Source of the DNA: Amorphus sp040750475
Lineage (GTDB): Bacteria > Pseudomonadota > Alphaproteobacteria > Rhizobiales > Amorphaceae
Reading direction: 5' to 3'
DNA: 64,000 nucleotides
Assembly: GCF_040750475.1 (NCBI RefSeq)
Contig: NZ_JABJVY010000026.1
Span: 20,715-84,714 of the forward strand
The notes beneath the pieces were generated by a model. The model did no database searches. It had not been told where the DNA came from and was given only the letters and a program-made list of their open reading frames with translations. Within the stretch, counting starts at the first letter, position 1, and the number at the start of each line of letters is the position of its first letter. The position numbers were made by a program, and so were the translations under genes. This document shows, piece by piece, positions 33,397 through 41,802 of the stretch.

Positions 33397-34104
33397 TCAG
33401 GCCGTTTCCTTGGCCACTTCCTCGTCGACGTCGAGCTCCCGAAGGACATAGCCGCGACCCCATACGGTCTCGATGTAGTTCTTGCCCCCGGTCGCTGCGG
33501 ACAACTTCTTACGCAGCTTGCAGATGAACACGTCGATGATCTTGAGCTCCGGCTCGTCCATGCCGCCATAGAGATGGTTCAGGAACATCTCCTTGGTCAG
33601 CGTGGTGCCTTTGCGCAGGGAGAGGAGTTCCAGCATCTGGTACTCCTTACCCGTCAGGTGCACGCGCTGGCCGCCGACCTCCACCGTCTTGGTGTCGAGA
33701 TTGACCGCAAGCTCGCCGGTACGAATGACCGACTGGGCGTGTCCCTTGGAGCGACGCACAATCGCATTGATGCGCGCGACGAGTTCGTCCTTGTGGAACG
33801 GCTTCGTCATATAGTCGTCGGCTCCGAAGCCGAGACCACGCACCTTGTCCTCGATATTGCCGAGGCCCGACAGGATCAGGATTGGTGTCCCGACCTTCGA
33901 GACACGCAACGTGCGCAAGACCTCATAACCCGACACATCCGGCAGATTCAGATCGAGAAGGATGATGTCGTAGTCATAGAGCTTTCCGAGATCGATGCCC
34001 TCCTCACCGAGATCGGTGATGTAGACATTGAACTTCTCGGAATTCAGCATCAGCTCGATGCTCTGCGCCGTGGCGCGGTCGTCCTCGATTAGCAAAACGC
34101 GCAT
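33397..34104 (-). CDS. ctrA: Cell-cycle response regulator CtrA
   Basis: CtrA is the master transcription factor of the alphaproteobacterial cell cycle. The 235-residue OmpR-type regulator has a receiver with phospho-acceptor Asp51 in ILLDLNLP, acidic pair Glu7-Asp8-Asp9, Lys in MTKPF, and a winged-helix DNA-binding domain (LTGKEYQMLELLSLRKG, IDVFICKLRKKL, ETVWGRGYVL). The C terminus ends in VAKETA, like the Ala-ended proteolysis tail of Caulobacter CtrA though not identical. Upstream lie TTAACC half-sites and a GANTC site. chpT converges on it. Confidence 0.97.
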   Translation of the reverse strand: MRVLLIEDDRATAQSIELMLNSEKFNVYITDLGEEGIDLGKLYDYDIILLDLNLPDVSGYEVLRTLRVSKVGTPILILSGLGNIEDKVRGLGFGADDYMTKPFHKDELVARINAIVRRSKGHAQSVIRTGELAVNLDTKTVEVGGQRVHLTGKEYQMLELLSLRKGTTLTKEMFLNHLYGGMDEPELKIIDVFICKLRKKLSAATGGKNYIETVWGRGYVLRELDVDEEVAKETA

Positions 34105-34300
34105 GCCAATCCCCTCGTGCCACCCGCCCGCACATCTGTGAATTTCGTCGCAGTCCGGGCTTTCGGTGCCAACGTGGTCCGTTCCCCGATTCGAGAGACT
34201 GACCCATATTGGTTAACAAATGCCGAAACCGGCCTGAAGGCCTGTACCGACGCTAATTCACGGTTCATTTTAACCCATTGCCAGACAGGCATTTTTCCCG
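34105..34300 (-). promoter_or_regulatory. ctrA upstream region with CtrA half-sites and one GANTC
   Basis: Read toward ctrA, TTAACC (complement of GGTTAA at 34211-34216) lies near a GAATC (complement of GATTC at 34188-34192), a CcrM target. A further TTAACC is at 34270-34275 on the plus strand. In Caulobacter the ctrA promoter combines CtrA self-binding sites and a GANTC; this region has the same elements, but exact promoter positions were not resolved. Confidence 0.5.
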
Positions 34301-34567
34301 CCAGTCGATTGGGCCCGCCAGCGCCCGCGCAAGCGAGAATGGCAAACCGTTTTCTAAAATGTGTCCGGCCGCCTGCCCGCGTGGGCGTACGACCGACCCA
34401 GCCCGCATGGTGAACAAGAGCCGTAAACGAAGCGTTACCAGCTAAGATTCGCTTCATACCCATTTCCGAAAACCTAACGGCGAGCCCGGAATCACGGCAT
34501 TTTCCGCCAACTCTTTGGAAACGATCTCTCGCTAGGGTCGGCTTCCGGTATGGGGAGTAAGGGCGTC

Positions 34568-34897
34568 ATGAAGCCGCGAGAAAGCTCAGTCAGAAACAAG
34601 GAGTTCGAAGTCCGGGAGCTGGAACGCCAGCTCGCGCAATCGGACGCGATGATCGCCGATTTCCGTCGGATCGCCGACGATCTCGACAGCCAGATTGCGG
34701 CTGAAGAGAAGCGCACCGGCGTCTTCGAACCCACGCATTTCGCCTATTCCACGGCCGCGCGGGCGGCCCGGCAACGGCGCGACAAGCTGATGTCGTCGAT
34801 TGCGGATCTGGAAGAACGCCGCGCCATCGCGGCGGAGAAGCTGGATCAGGCGCGCGAGGTCTATCACTCCATGGTGCATGCCATCGACGCGGCCTAG
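34568..34897 (+). CDS. fliJ: FliJ-like flagellar export protein
   Basis: This 109-residue, mostly helical protein (EFEVRELERQLAQSDAMIADFRR, DKLMSSIADLEERRAI) resembles the FliJ-type export chaperones that often lie divergent from ctrA in Hyphomicrobiales. ATG 34568 was preferred to ATG 34550 because AAGGG lies five bases before it. No other flagellar genes are in the window, so the assignment rests on shape and location. Confidence 0.72.
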   Translation: MKPRESSVRNKEFEVRELERQLAQSDAMIADFRRIADDLDSQIAAEEKRTGVFEPTHFAYSTAARAARQRRDKLMSSIADLEERRAIAAEKLDQAREVYHSMVHAIDAA

Positions 34898-34983
34898 TTT
34901 CGATCGCTTGAGCATGTCCGGATTTTCGGGACGGCACGCCGGTTCGCACGTCGCCTTCAAACGCCTCCGAGGACGCGCGGTCG

Positions 34984-35880
34984 TCAGGACAGATCCGCCT
35001 CGGCGAACACGTCGCTGATCCAATCGAGGAAGACCCGCAGACGCGGGGCGGTCTGTCGGTTCTGGGAGTAGAGCACGCTCAGGGGCGTAGGCGCGGGGCG
35101 GATCGCAGCCAGTACCTCGACCAGCCGTCCCTCGGCCAGGTCGGCGGCAAACCGATAGCGCGGGGCTTGCATGAGGCCATATCCCGCCCGGGCCAAGGCC
35201 ACCACCGTATCGGAGTTGTTGCAGGTCACCCGGCTCGGTAGCCGGATCTCGCAGACCTTTTCCTCCACCCGGAATTCAAGCGGCATCACGCTGCCGGTTC
35301 GCGACGAGACGAAGCCGACCATGAGATGGCCTGCAAGGTCATCGGGCGTATCGGGCACACCATACCGATCAAGATAGGCCGGGCTCGCCACCGTGATTTC
35401 CTGAATCGACGTCAGCCGTCTCGCGATGCCGGTGTCGCCGTCGAGTTCTCCGGCCCGGATGACGCAATCCACCCCCTCGCGCACAAGATCCACCAACCGG
35501 TCGCCCTGCCCGATATGGAGATCGATCTGGGGATAGCGCGCCAGAAAGTCCGGCAGGCGCGGCAGAATGAAGGTCTGGGTCAAGAGCGGGTGCGCATCGA
35601 TGCGCAAGAGGCCGCGCGGTTCGGACTGGCGCAACGCCCCTTCCGCCTCTTCCAGGTCCGCCAGGATGGTCACGCAGCGGCGATAGAAGTCCGCGCCATC
35701 GAGCGTCGGCGCGACGTGGCGGGTGGTGCGCTCCAGAAGTCGGGCGCCGAGCTCGTCCTCCAAACGCCGGATTGCCTCCGTGGCGGTCGAGCGCGGCACG
35801 CCGAGATCGGCCGCGGCAGCCGTGAAGCTCGCCCGTTCCACAATTCGCACCAAAAGCCGCATCCGGTCGAAACGATCCAT
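34984..35880 (-). CDS. LysR-family transcriptional regulator
   Basis: This 298-residue regulator has an N-terminal helix-turn-helix (ASFTAAAADLGVPRSTATEAIRRLEDELGARLLERTTR) and a C-terminal periplasmic-binding-like effector domain. It resembles the CrgA/YafC subgroup. ATG 35880 was chosen; TTG 35916 would add an unlikely Ser-rich leader. It is divergent from an SDR gene with a 107-base spacer containing an inverted repeat, the usual setting for control of the neighbour. Confidence 0.9.
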   Translation of the reverse strand: MDRFDRMRLLVRIVERASFTAAAADLGVPRSTATEAIRRLEDELGARLLERTTRHVAPTLDGADFYRRCVTILADLEEAEGALRQSEPRGLLRIDAHPLLTQTFILPRLPDFLARYPQIDLHIGQGDRLVDLVREGVDCVIRAGELDGDTGIARRLTSIQEITVASPAYLDRYGVPDTPDDLAGHLMVGFVSSRTGSVMPLEFRVEEKVCEIRLPSRVTCNNSDTVVALARAGYGLMQAPRYRFAADLAEGRLVEVLAAIRPAPTPLSVLYSQNRQTAPRLRVFLDWISDVFAEADLS

Positions 35881-35953
35881 GGGGGATTGTTCGCCCGAAC
35901 CGAATGATGATGACAAGCGGAAGATGATTATACGCCGGCCGCAGGTTCCTAAA

Positions 35954-35980
35954 TTCCCGGCAGCAAATCCCTACCGGGAA
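35954..35980. promoter_or_regulatory. Inverted repeat TTCCCGG-N13-CCGGGAA, possible LysR operator
   Basis: Seven-base perfect arms TTCCCGG (35954-35960) and CCGGGAA (35974-35980) flank a 13-base spacer between the LysR and SDR genes. The right arm abuts the SDR ribosome-binding site GGAG at 35981-35984, so binding here could repress translation or transcription. It does not have the simplest T-N11-A LysR form. Confidence 0.4.
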
Positions 35981-35987
35981 GGAGCCA

Positions 35988-36731
35988 ATGATGACTGAGA
36001 CCAAACCCCGCACCGCGATCGTAACCGGCGCCTCGAAAGGCATCGGGGCGGCCATTGCCACGCGGCTGGCCGCCGACGGCTTGAACGTCGTCGTCAACTA
36101 CGCGAGCGACCGCACCGGCGCCGAGGAGATCGCGGACGCCATCGCCGTCGCCAACGGCCACGCCATCGTGGCGCAAGCCGATGTCGGTGCCCCGGAAGGC
36201 GTTCCGACCCTCTTCGAGGCCGCCGAAGCCGCATTTGGGAGCGTCGACGTGCTGATCAACAATGCCGGCATGATGAAGCTCGCCCCGCTTGCCGACGTCG
36301 ATGACGACACCTTCGATCAGCATCTGGCGGTCAATATCGGCGGCGTGTTTCGCGGCTTGCGCGAAGCGAGCCGGCGGCTCGCCGACGGTGGTCGCATTGT
36401 CAGCTTTTCGTCCAGCGTCGTCGGCGCCTATCCGCCCACCTATGGCGTCTATGCGGCGACGAAAGCCGCGGTCGAGGCCATGACCCATGTCCTCTCCAAG
36501 GAGGTCGCCAAGCGCGGCATCACCGTCAACGCCATCGCACCGGGTCCCGTCGAGACCAAGCTTTTCATGCAGGACAAGACCGAAGAGGAAATCGCCACGG
36601 CCACCGGGCGGATCCCGTTCGGCCGTCTCGGCCAACCCGACGAAATCGCCGGCGCCGTCTCCTGGCTGGTCGGAGCCGACGGTGGCTGGGTCAACGGCCA
36701 GGTCATCCGCGTGAACGGCGGCATGATCTGA
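35988..36731 (+). CDS. Short-chain dehydrogenase, NAD(P)-dependent (FabG-like fold)
   Basis: This 247-residue SDR has the cofactor motif VTGASKGIG, the NNAG stretch VLINNAG, catalytic Ser in IVSFSSSVV, and YxxxK in YAATKAAVEAM. It is probably a small-molecule dehydrogenase whose gene is controlled by the divergent LysR. The ribosome-binding site GGAG at 35981-35984 fits ATG 35988 or 35991. Substrate unknown. Confidence 0.88.
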   Translation: MMTETKPRTAIVTGASKGIGAAIATRLAADGLNVVVNYASDRTGAEEIADAIAVANGHAIVAQADVGAPEGVPTLFEAAEAAFGSVDVLINNAGMMKLAPLADVDDDTFDQHLAVNIGGVFRGLREASRRLADGGRIVSFSSSVVGAYPPTYGVYAATKAAVEAMTHVLSKEVAKRGITVNAIAPGPVETKLFMQDKTEEEIATATGRIPFGRLGQPDEIAGAVSWLVGADGGWVNGQVIRVNGGMI

Positions 36732-36825
36732 TCGGCCACGGTCTCCGCCGCTCCTTCACCCATACGCGAGCGGCGGAGGCATGTCGGTCGCGCGGACGTA
36801 TCTCTTCCGCCCGGTGCTGCTGCTC

Positions 36826-36935
36826 GAGCACGTCCAGACTGCATCGACCTGAACGAAACGGACTTGCTCAAGCTCTTGAATCCGGGCCCGTTTCTAGTCG
36901 CTCAGGTGGTTCCTCCTGAACGGAAAAGGTTCTAG
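36826..36935. repeat. Two-palindrome extragenic repeat, copy 1
   Basis: GAGCACGTCC begins a stretch that shares GACCTGAACGAAA and the run GA(A/C)TTGCTCAAGCT(A/C)TTGAATC with 60826-60944, and ends in TTCTAG. It lies between the SDR and DUF3237 genes. About 110 bases; the copy at 60826 is 119 bases and folds better. Confidence 0.65.
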
Positions 36936-36975
36936 CGTTCGCGACCCTCGTTCAATTCCTGCCGCGGACCGTGCA

Positions 36976-37455
36976 ATGACCGACAGCGAAATCAGCCTGC
37001 CCGCCCCGCTCCTTCGCCATCTGTGCGATTTCGACGTAACCCTGTCGCCGCCGCACGAGCTGGGCGACGGCGCCAAAGGTAAGCATCGCATCATTCCGAT
37101 TGTCGGGGGCGTGGTGCGCGGCGAGCGGCTCAATGGCCGGATCCTGCCGATCGGGGCGGACTGGCAGACGGTTCGCGGCGACGGCGTCGCCGAACTCGAC
37201 GCCCGCTATGCCTTCGAAACCGACGAGGGCGCGATCGTGGAAGTACAGAATTTCGGGCTGCGCCATGGCCCTGCCGAGGTGCTGGCGGCGATCGCCCGTG
37301 GAGAGCCGGTGGACCCGGCGTGCTACTACATGCGCACCCATGCCCGTTTCGTGACCGCCGATCCGCGCACGGCGTGGCTCAACCGCGTGTTGGCGATCGG
37401 ATCCGGCGCGCGGTTGAACTCCGCCGTTCGGCTGTCGCTCTACGAGATGCTGTAG
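36976..37455 (+). CDS. DUF3237 family protein
   Basis: This 159-residue cytoplasmic protein matches DUF3237 (FDVTLSPPHELGDGAKGKHRIIPIVGGVVRGERLNG, YMRTHARFVTADPRTAWLNR). Members are predicted small beta-barrel proteins of unknown role. It starts at ATG 36976 and converges on the BCCT gene. Confidence 0.85.
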   Translation: MTDSEISLPAPLLRHLCDFDVTLSPPHELGDGAKGKHRIIPIVGGVVRGERLNGRILPIGADWQTVRGDGVAELDARYAFETDEGAIVEVQNFGLRHGPAEVLAAIARGEPVDPACYYMRTHARFVTADPRTAWLNRVLAIGSGARLNSAVRLSLYEML

Positions 37456-37539
37456 GACACGGGTCCGGACGGCCCGAACGACTTGATCGAGGGCAAGCTG
37501 GCGGAGAGCGGGAGATGTCCCCCACTCTCCGAGTTTGCT

Positions 37540-39189
37540 TTACTTCGCGGTTCGCGGCTCGCTGAGCAAGCCTTTGACCAGCGCGACGGAGGCCAACAGG
37601 AGCACCAGGGCGAACGGCAACCCGGTGGAGACGGCCGCCGCCTGCAACGCGGTGAGTCCGCCACCCAGAAGCAGCACGATCGCCACCACGCCCTCGAACG
37701 TCGCCCAGAACACGCGCTGGGGCACCGGCGCGTCCACCTTGCCGCCGGCGGTGATAGTGTCGATCACCAGCGAGCCGGAATCGGAGGAGGTCACGAAGAA
37801 CACGATCACCAGCACGATCGCGATGAAGGAGGTGATCACGGCCAGCGGCAGCTCGTCGAGCATGACGAACAGCTTCAGCTCCAGATCGGCATCGGCGATA
37901 GCCTGATGACCCTCGTTCAGCATGGTGATGGCGGTGCCGCCGAAAGCGGTCATCCACAGAACCGACACCAGCGAGGGGATCAGAAGTACGCAGAAGATGA
38001 ACTCGCGCACCGTCCGGCCGCGGCTGACGCGGGCGATGAACATGCCCACGAACGGCGACCAGGAGATCCACCAGGCCCAGTAGAACGAAGTCCAGCCTTG
38101 GCTGAAGTTGGTATCCGCCCGGCCGAACGGGTTGGAAAGCGCGGGCAGATATTCCAGGTAGGCGACCAGGTTGCCGAAGAAGCCGGTGGCGATCACCAGC
38201 GTCGGACCGACCAGGATCACGAAGCCCAGAAGCAGGGCCGCGAGCACCATGTTGATTTCCGACAGGCGCTTCACGCCGGCATCGAGGCCCGCCACCACCG
38301 ACAATAGCGCAACGCCCGTGATCGCGCAGATCAGGATCACCATGGAGATGTCGTTCTGCGGAATGCCGAACAGGAAGTCCAAGCCGGCGTTGGCCTGCTG
38401 GGCGCCGATCCCGAGCGAGGTCGCAAGCCCGAACAGCGTCGCAAACACTGCTAGCGTGTCGATGATGTGCCCGGTCCAGCCCCAAACCCGCTCGCCGAAG
38501 ATCGGGTAGAACATCGACCGCACGGAGAGCGGCAGGCCCTTGTTGAAGGCGAAAATCGCCAGCGACAGGCCGACGACGGCGTAGATCGCCCAGGGGTGGA
38601 GACCCCAGTGGAAGATGGTCGCCGCCATGCCGAGCCGGCGCGCCTCCATCTCCATGCCCGCAGCGCCGGCAAGCGGCGCCCAACTGTCCGGCGAGCCCGC
38701 ATCGGCCGCGAGCGAGGAGGTGTAGTGCGTGATCGGTTCCGACACGCCGAAGAACATCAGGCCGATGCCCATGCCGGCGGCAAACAGCATCGCGAACCAG
38801 CCGGAATAGGAATAGTCCGGGGTCGCCTCCGTTCCGCCGATCCGCACCTTGCCCAGAGGCGAAATCATCAGCACCAGCGCCAGGATCACGAACACGTCGC
38901 CGGCAAACAGGAACAGGACGTCGAAGGTCGAGGTCAGCGTCGGCTGCAGCCAGCCGAACATCGTGCTCGCCTGCTCCGGCGCCGACACGGCGAAGATGAC
39001 GAAGGCGATGATCGTCAAACCCGAAATCATGAAGACCGGGTTGTGAATGTCGAAATAGACCGGGCCGATCTGCGGTTGGATGTTGTCCTGACCGACCGTG
39101 TAGTCGGTGTCGATCAGATCGGCCTCGCCGTCGGGCGTGACGATGGCGGCTTCGTCATTCGCCTCATCTGAGTCCAATTGGTCGTTCAC
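37540..39189 (-). CDS. BCCT-family transporter (betaine/choline/carnitine type)
   Basis: This 549-residue transporter of the BCCT family takes up trimethylammonium compatible solutes such as betaine or choline. About 12 hydrophobic helices are present, and the signature of transmembrane helix 8 is seen in WAWWISWSPFVGMFIARVSRGR, with the Trp/Gly-rich core of the family. An acidic N terminus (MNDQLDSDEANDEAA) and a short tail are typical. The start is GTG 39189. A UspA gene lies 282 bases upstream on the same strand; whether they share a transcript is unclear. Substrate cannot be fixed. Confidence 0.9.
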   Translation of the reverse strand: MNDQLDSDEANDEAAIVTPDGEADLIDTDYTVGQDNIQPQIGPVYFDIHNPVFMISGLTIIAFVIFAVSAPEQASTMFGWLQPTLTSTFDVLFLFAGDVFVILALVLMISPLGKVRIGGTEATPDYSYSGWFAMLFAAGMGIGLMFFGVSEPITHYTSSLAADAGSPDSWAPLAGAAGMEMEARRLGMAATIFHWGLHPWAIYAVVGLSLAIFAFNKGLPLSVRSMFYPIFGERVWGWTGHIIDTLAVFATLFGLATSLGIGAQQANAGLDFLFGIPQNDISMVILICAITGVALLSVVAGLDAGVKRLSEINMVLAALLLGFVILVGPTLVIATGFFGNLVAYLEYLPALSNPFGRADTNFSQGWTSFYWAWWISWSPFVGMFIARVSRGRTVREFIFCVLLIPSLVSVLWMTAFGGTAITMLNEGHQAIADADLELKLFVMLDELPLAVITSFIAIVLVIVFFVTSSDSGSLVIDTITAGGKVDAPVPQRVFWATFEGVVAIVLLLGGGLTALQAAAVSTGLPFALVLLLASVALVKGLLSEPRTAK

Positions 39190-39361
39190 GGCACTGTCCT
39201 CGCGTGATTGTTCTTTTGGGCAGATGGTCGCGGCGCCGGCAGGCGCTTGAGTGTCCGGCTTGCGAGAAGCCCGGACGGACGCCCGGTTTCAGAGTCCCCG
39301 GCGTCGTTTTGCTTCAAAAATCCAAGCGGGACGCTGGTCCGCTTGTCCTGAAGTTTGGTTG

Positions 39362-39410
39362 TTCCTTCGCAAATCAGGGCGGAAAACCGGCTCCCACTTT
39401 TCCTGGATTT
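39362..39410. repeat. 49-base direct repeat, first copy
   Basis: Beginning TTCCTTCGCAAATCAGGGCGG and ending CTGGATTT, this copy is 47 of 49 identical to 39416-39464, offset 54 bases. The core resembles repeats at 15009, 6864 and 21693. Confidence 0.75.
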
Positions 39411-39415
39411 CGTTT

Positions 39416-39464
39416 TTCCTTCGCAAATCCGGACGGAAAACCGGCTCCCACTTTTCCTGGATTT
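39416..39464. repeat. 49-base direct repeat, second copy
   Basis: Same as the copy at 39362 with A to C and G to A changes. It ends eight bases before the stop of the UspA gene (TAG, complement 39472-39474). Confidence 0.75.
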
Positions 39465-39471
39465 GCTATTG

Positions 39472-39885
39472 CTATCGTATCACCATCACGGACATCGTCG
39501 CGTGGGAGGCCACCGCGCCGCCGTGGGAGGCGAACAGGTGCTCCGGCAGTCCGGGGACATGGGACGCGATAACGATCAGGTCCGCCTCCGCTTCCCGCGC
39601 CGCCTGCAGCAGCGTCTTGTCCAGGTCGACCGCCGGATCGTGGGCGGCGTAGGCCACCGCCTCGGCGGTGACCTCGTTGGTCTCCGCAAGATCGGCCGCC
39701 ACCGCCTGCAGCTTCTGCGCATATTCGGAGGGATTGTGCGCAATCGCGGTCGGCGTTTCCGCGGTCACGCCCACCAGGCAGATCGTGCTGCCGTAGAGAC
39801 GGGCAAGATCCACCCCCACATGCAGCGCCTTTTCCAGCCGTTCGACGTGCTCGAGATCGATCGGCAGCATGATCTTCTTAAACAT
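39472..39885 (-). CDS. Universal stress protein (UspA family)
   Basis: This 137-residue single-domain Usp protein (MFKKIMLPIDLEH start, VGVDLARLYGSTICLVGV, LIVIASHVPGLPEH, ATMSVMVIR end) probably binds nucleotide or acts in stress survival. The last strand region lacks the exact G-2x-G-9x-G-S/T nucleotide motif, so ATP binding is uncertain. ATG 39885 with GGGACGACAC upstream was preferred to a longer frame to 40026. Confidence 0.85.
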   Translation of the reverse strand: MFKKIMLPIDLEHVERLEKALHVGVDLARLYGSTICLVGVTAETPTAIAHNPSEYAQKLQAVAADLAETNEVTAEAVAYAAHDPAVDLDKTLLQAAREAEADLIVIASHVPGLPEHLFASHGGAVASHATMSVMVIR

Positions 39886-40376
39886 GTGTCGTCCCGTTTT
39901 TGGCCTCACGTCCGCCACAGCGCCCCAACACCGCCGGCGGCCGCCCCCAAAGCCGACCGCCACCGCAGGGCCGTCGCAATAAGCACGACAAACGCAAGCA
40001 GCAGTCGGAGCGTCGCCCCGACGCATTGTCGCCTCAAACTGTCAGCGCGGGCTGTGAAAGTCAAACATCGCCCCGGCAAGATCAGACAATCGATCCCATG
40101 CCCCCACGTGTAGAACAACGCATCCCACCAGCCTTTGAATAGAAATCATTCATCTCCCGATCAGCTTTCACTTTATCGAAAACTCAACCTGAAACCGAAT
40201 TCAGAAGCACTCGCAAATCTAGAACAAAAAGAGGACAGGTGGCTGAAATCCGGTGGAAAGCCTGAAATGTCGGAACGATCGTAGATATCAACGGTTCACA
40301 AACATCGAGACGGGCGCCCGGTCGAGCAGGGTGCAGGACCCCATCCGCCGGACCGGCCCACCGAGGTGGCAAGCCG
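39886..40376. other. Spacer between UspA and antiporter genes, nothing recognised
   Basis: This 491-base gap lies between divergent genes and is more AT-rich than the neighbours in its middle (about 40140-40240). It should carry both promoters. No RNA gene, repeat or convincing small ORF was seen; GAGGTGG before ATG 40377 is the only clear element. Confidence 0.35.
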
Positions 40377-41606
40377 ATGGACTTCAATGCAGCGCTCGCG
40401 GTCTCCGCGGGCACGGTGTTCGTTCTGGGCATCGTCGCCGGCTATGTGAAAAGCCGGCTGTGGGTGTCGGAAACCACGATTTGTCTCGCCCTGGGCATCC
40501 TGATCGGACCGTCGGCCTGGCGGTTGATCGATCTCGCCGACCTTCCGGTCGATCGCTTCACCCTGCTCAAGGAGGTGGCGCGCGTTACGCTGGCCATCGC
40601 GGTCATGGGCGCCGCCCTGCGGCTTCCGACCCGCTACGAACTCAACCGGCTGCGCGACCTGGTCGTTGCGCTGGCGATCGGCCTGCCGCTGATGTGGATC
40701 ACGAGCGCCCTCCTCGCCTATCTCATCCTTGGAGCACCTCTTCTGACAGCGCTCCTGATCGGCGCCGCCCTCGCTCCCACCGATCCGGTGGTCGCCGGGT
40801 CGATCACCGGCGGCCAACTCGCCGAAGCCCGGTTGCCGGATCGGCTGCGCCACCTGCTCACGGCGGAAAGCGGCGCCAACGACGGCTTGGCGCTTCTGTT
40901 CGTGATGCTTGCGATCCTGCTTCTCACCAAAGCACCGCCGGAAGCGCTTTCGGAGTGGATCGTTCGCGTCTTTCTCTGGGAGATCTGCGGTGCCATTGCG
41001 ATCGGCCTGGCCGCGGGCTGGCTGGCCGGGAGGCTTCTTTCCTGGGCCTATAAGCAACCCTTCACCGAAAACCCGTCCACCATCACCGTCGGCCTCGCCC
41101 TTTCGCTAACCGTGCTGGCCGGTGTCCGATTGATCGGAAGCGACGGCATTCTGGCGGTGTTCGCCGCCGGCTTGATGCTCAATCGCGTCGTCACCGAGCG
41201 CCAGACCCGGCATGAGCACATGCAGGAGGCCATCAGCCGCTTTTTCGATCTGCCGGTCTTCATCCTGATCGGTCTGATGCTGCCATGGAGCGCCTGGGGA
41301 AACCTGGGTTGGCCTGGCGTCGTCTTTGCGGCCGCCATTCTCCTGCTCAGGCGACTGCCCTGGTGGCTCGCGCTCTGTCCCCTCACGCGCGAGATGAAGA
41401 CCGTTCGTGATGCGGCCTTTCTCGGCTGGTTCGGGCCGATCGGAGTGGCGACGACCTATTACGCGGTTCTGTCCCAAGAGGAGGCCGGGATCGATCTGTG
41501 GCCGATCCTGAGCCTGGTGGTGTTCGCCTCCGTCGTCGTTCACGGCCTTTCGGCGACACCCCTCACCCAGGCAATGCGGCCTGAGACCGAAAACCGGTCA
41601 GCGTGA
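40377..41606 (+). CDS. Na+/H+ antiporter, CPA1 family
   Basis: This 409-residue inner-membrane protein has 12 hydrophobic segments and the CPA1 core motifs APTDPVVAGSI (with Asp in the TDPV group) and ESGANDGLA (about residues 160-172), which carry cation and proton. It resembles NhaP/NhaK-like antiporters and lacks a long soluble regulatory tail. It probably exchanges Na+ or K+ for H+. ATG 40377. Confidence 0.88.
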   Translation: MDFNAALAVSAGTVFVLGIVAGYVKSRLWVSETTICLALGILIGPSAWRLIDLADLPVDRFTLLKEVARVTLAIAVMGAALRLPTRYELNRLRDLVVALAIGLPLMWITSALLAYLILGAPLLTALLIGAALAPTDPVVAGSITGGQLAEARLPDRLRHLLTAESGANDGLALLFVMLAILLLTKAPPEALSEWIVRVFLWEICGAIAIGLAAGWLAGRLLSWAYKQPFTENPSTITVGLALSLTVLAGVRLIGSDGILAVFAAGLMLNRVVTERQTRHEHMQEAISRFFDLPVFILIGLMLPWSAWGNLGWPGVVFAAAILLLRRLPWWLALCPLTREMKTVRDAAFLGWFGPIGVATTYYAVLSQEEAGIDLWPILSLVVFASVVVHGLSATPLTQAMRPETENRSA

Positions 41607-41802
41607 CCCCGGCGGGTCAAATTCTTGTGACAGCGCAGGCAGGTGTTACCTTTCCGCCAGCCCTCGGTCGGATTCGTCACCTTCCGCTAACCCTCCTCCC
41701 GCCCGTTGCTTGAACCCGGCACCGCGTTCGTGGAAAAAAGCAGGCGGCGGAGACGTAGGCGACAGCGAGCGAATGGCCGGTCAAAGCGACGAACGAAGAC
41801 GA

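Noticed and set aside
37502..37531. CGGAGAG/CTCTCCG hairpin between DUF3237 and the BCCT gene
   Set aside because: Arms of seven bases with a 16-base loop and no T-run in either direction; not reported as a terminator.
39362..39464. Possible CRISPR array
   Set aside because: Only two units, five bases between them, and no cas genes. They belong to a dispersed extragenic repeat family.
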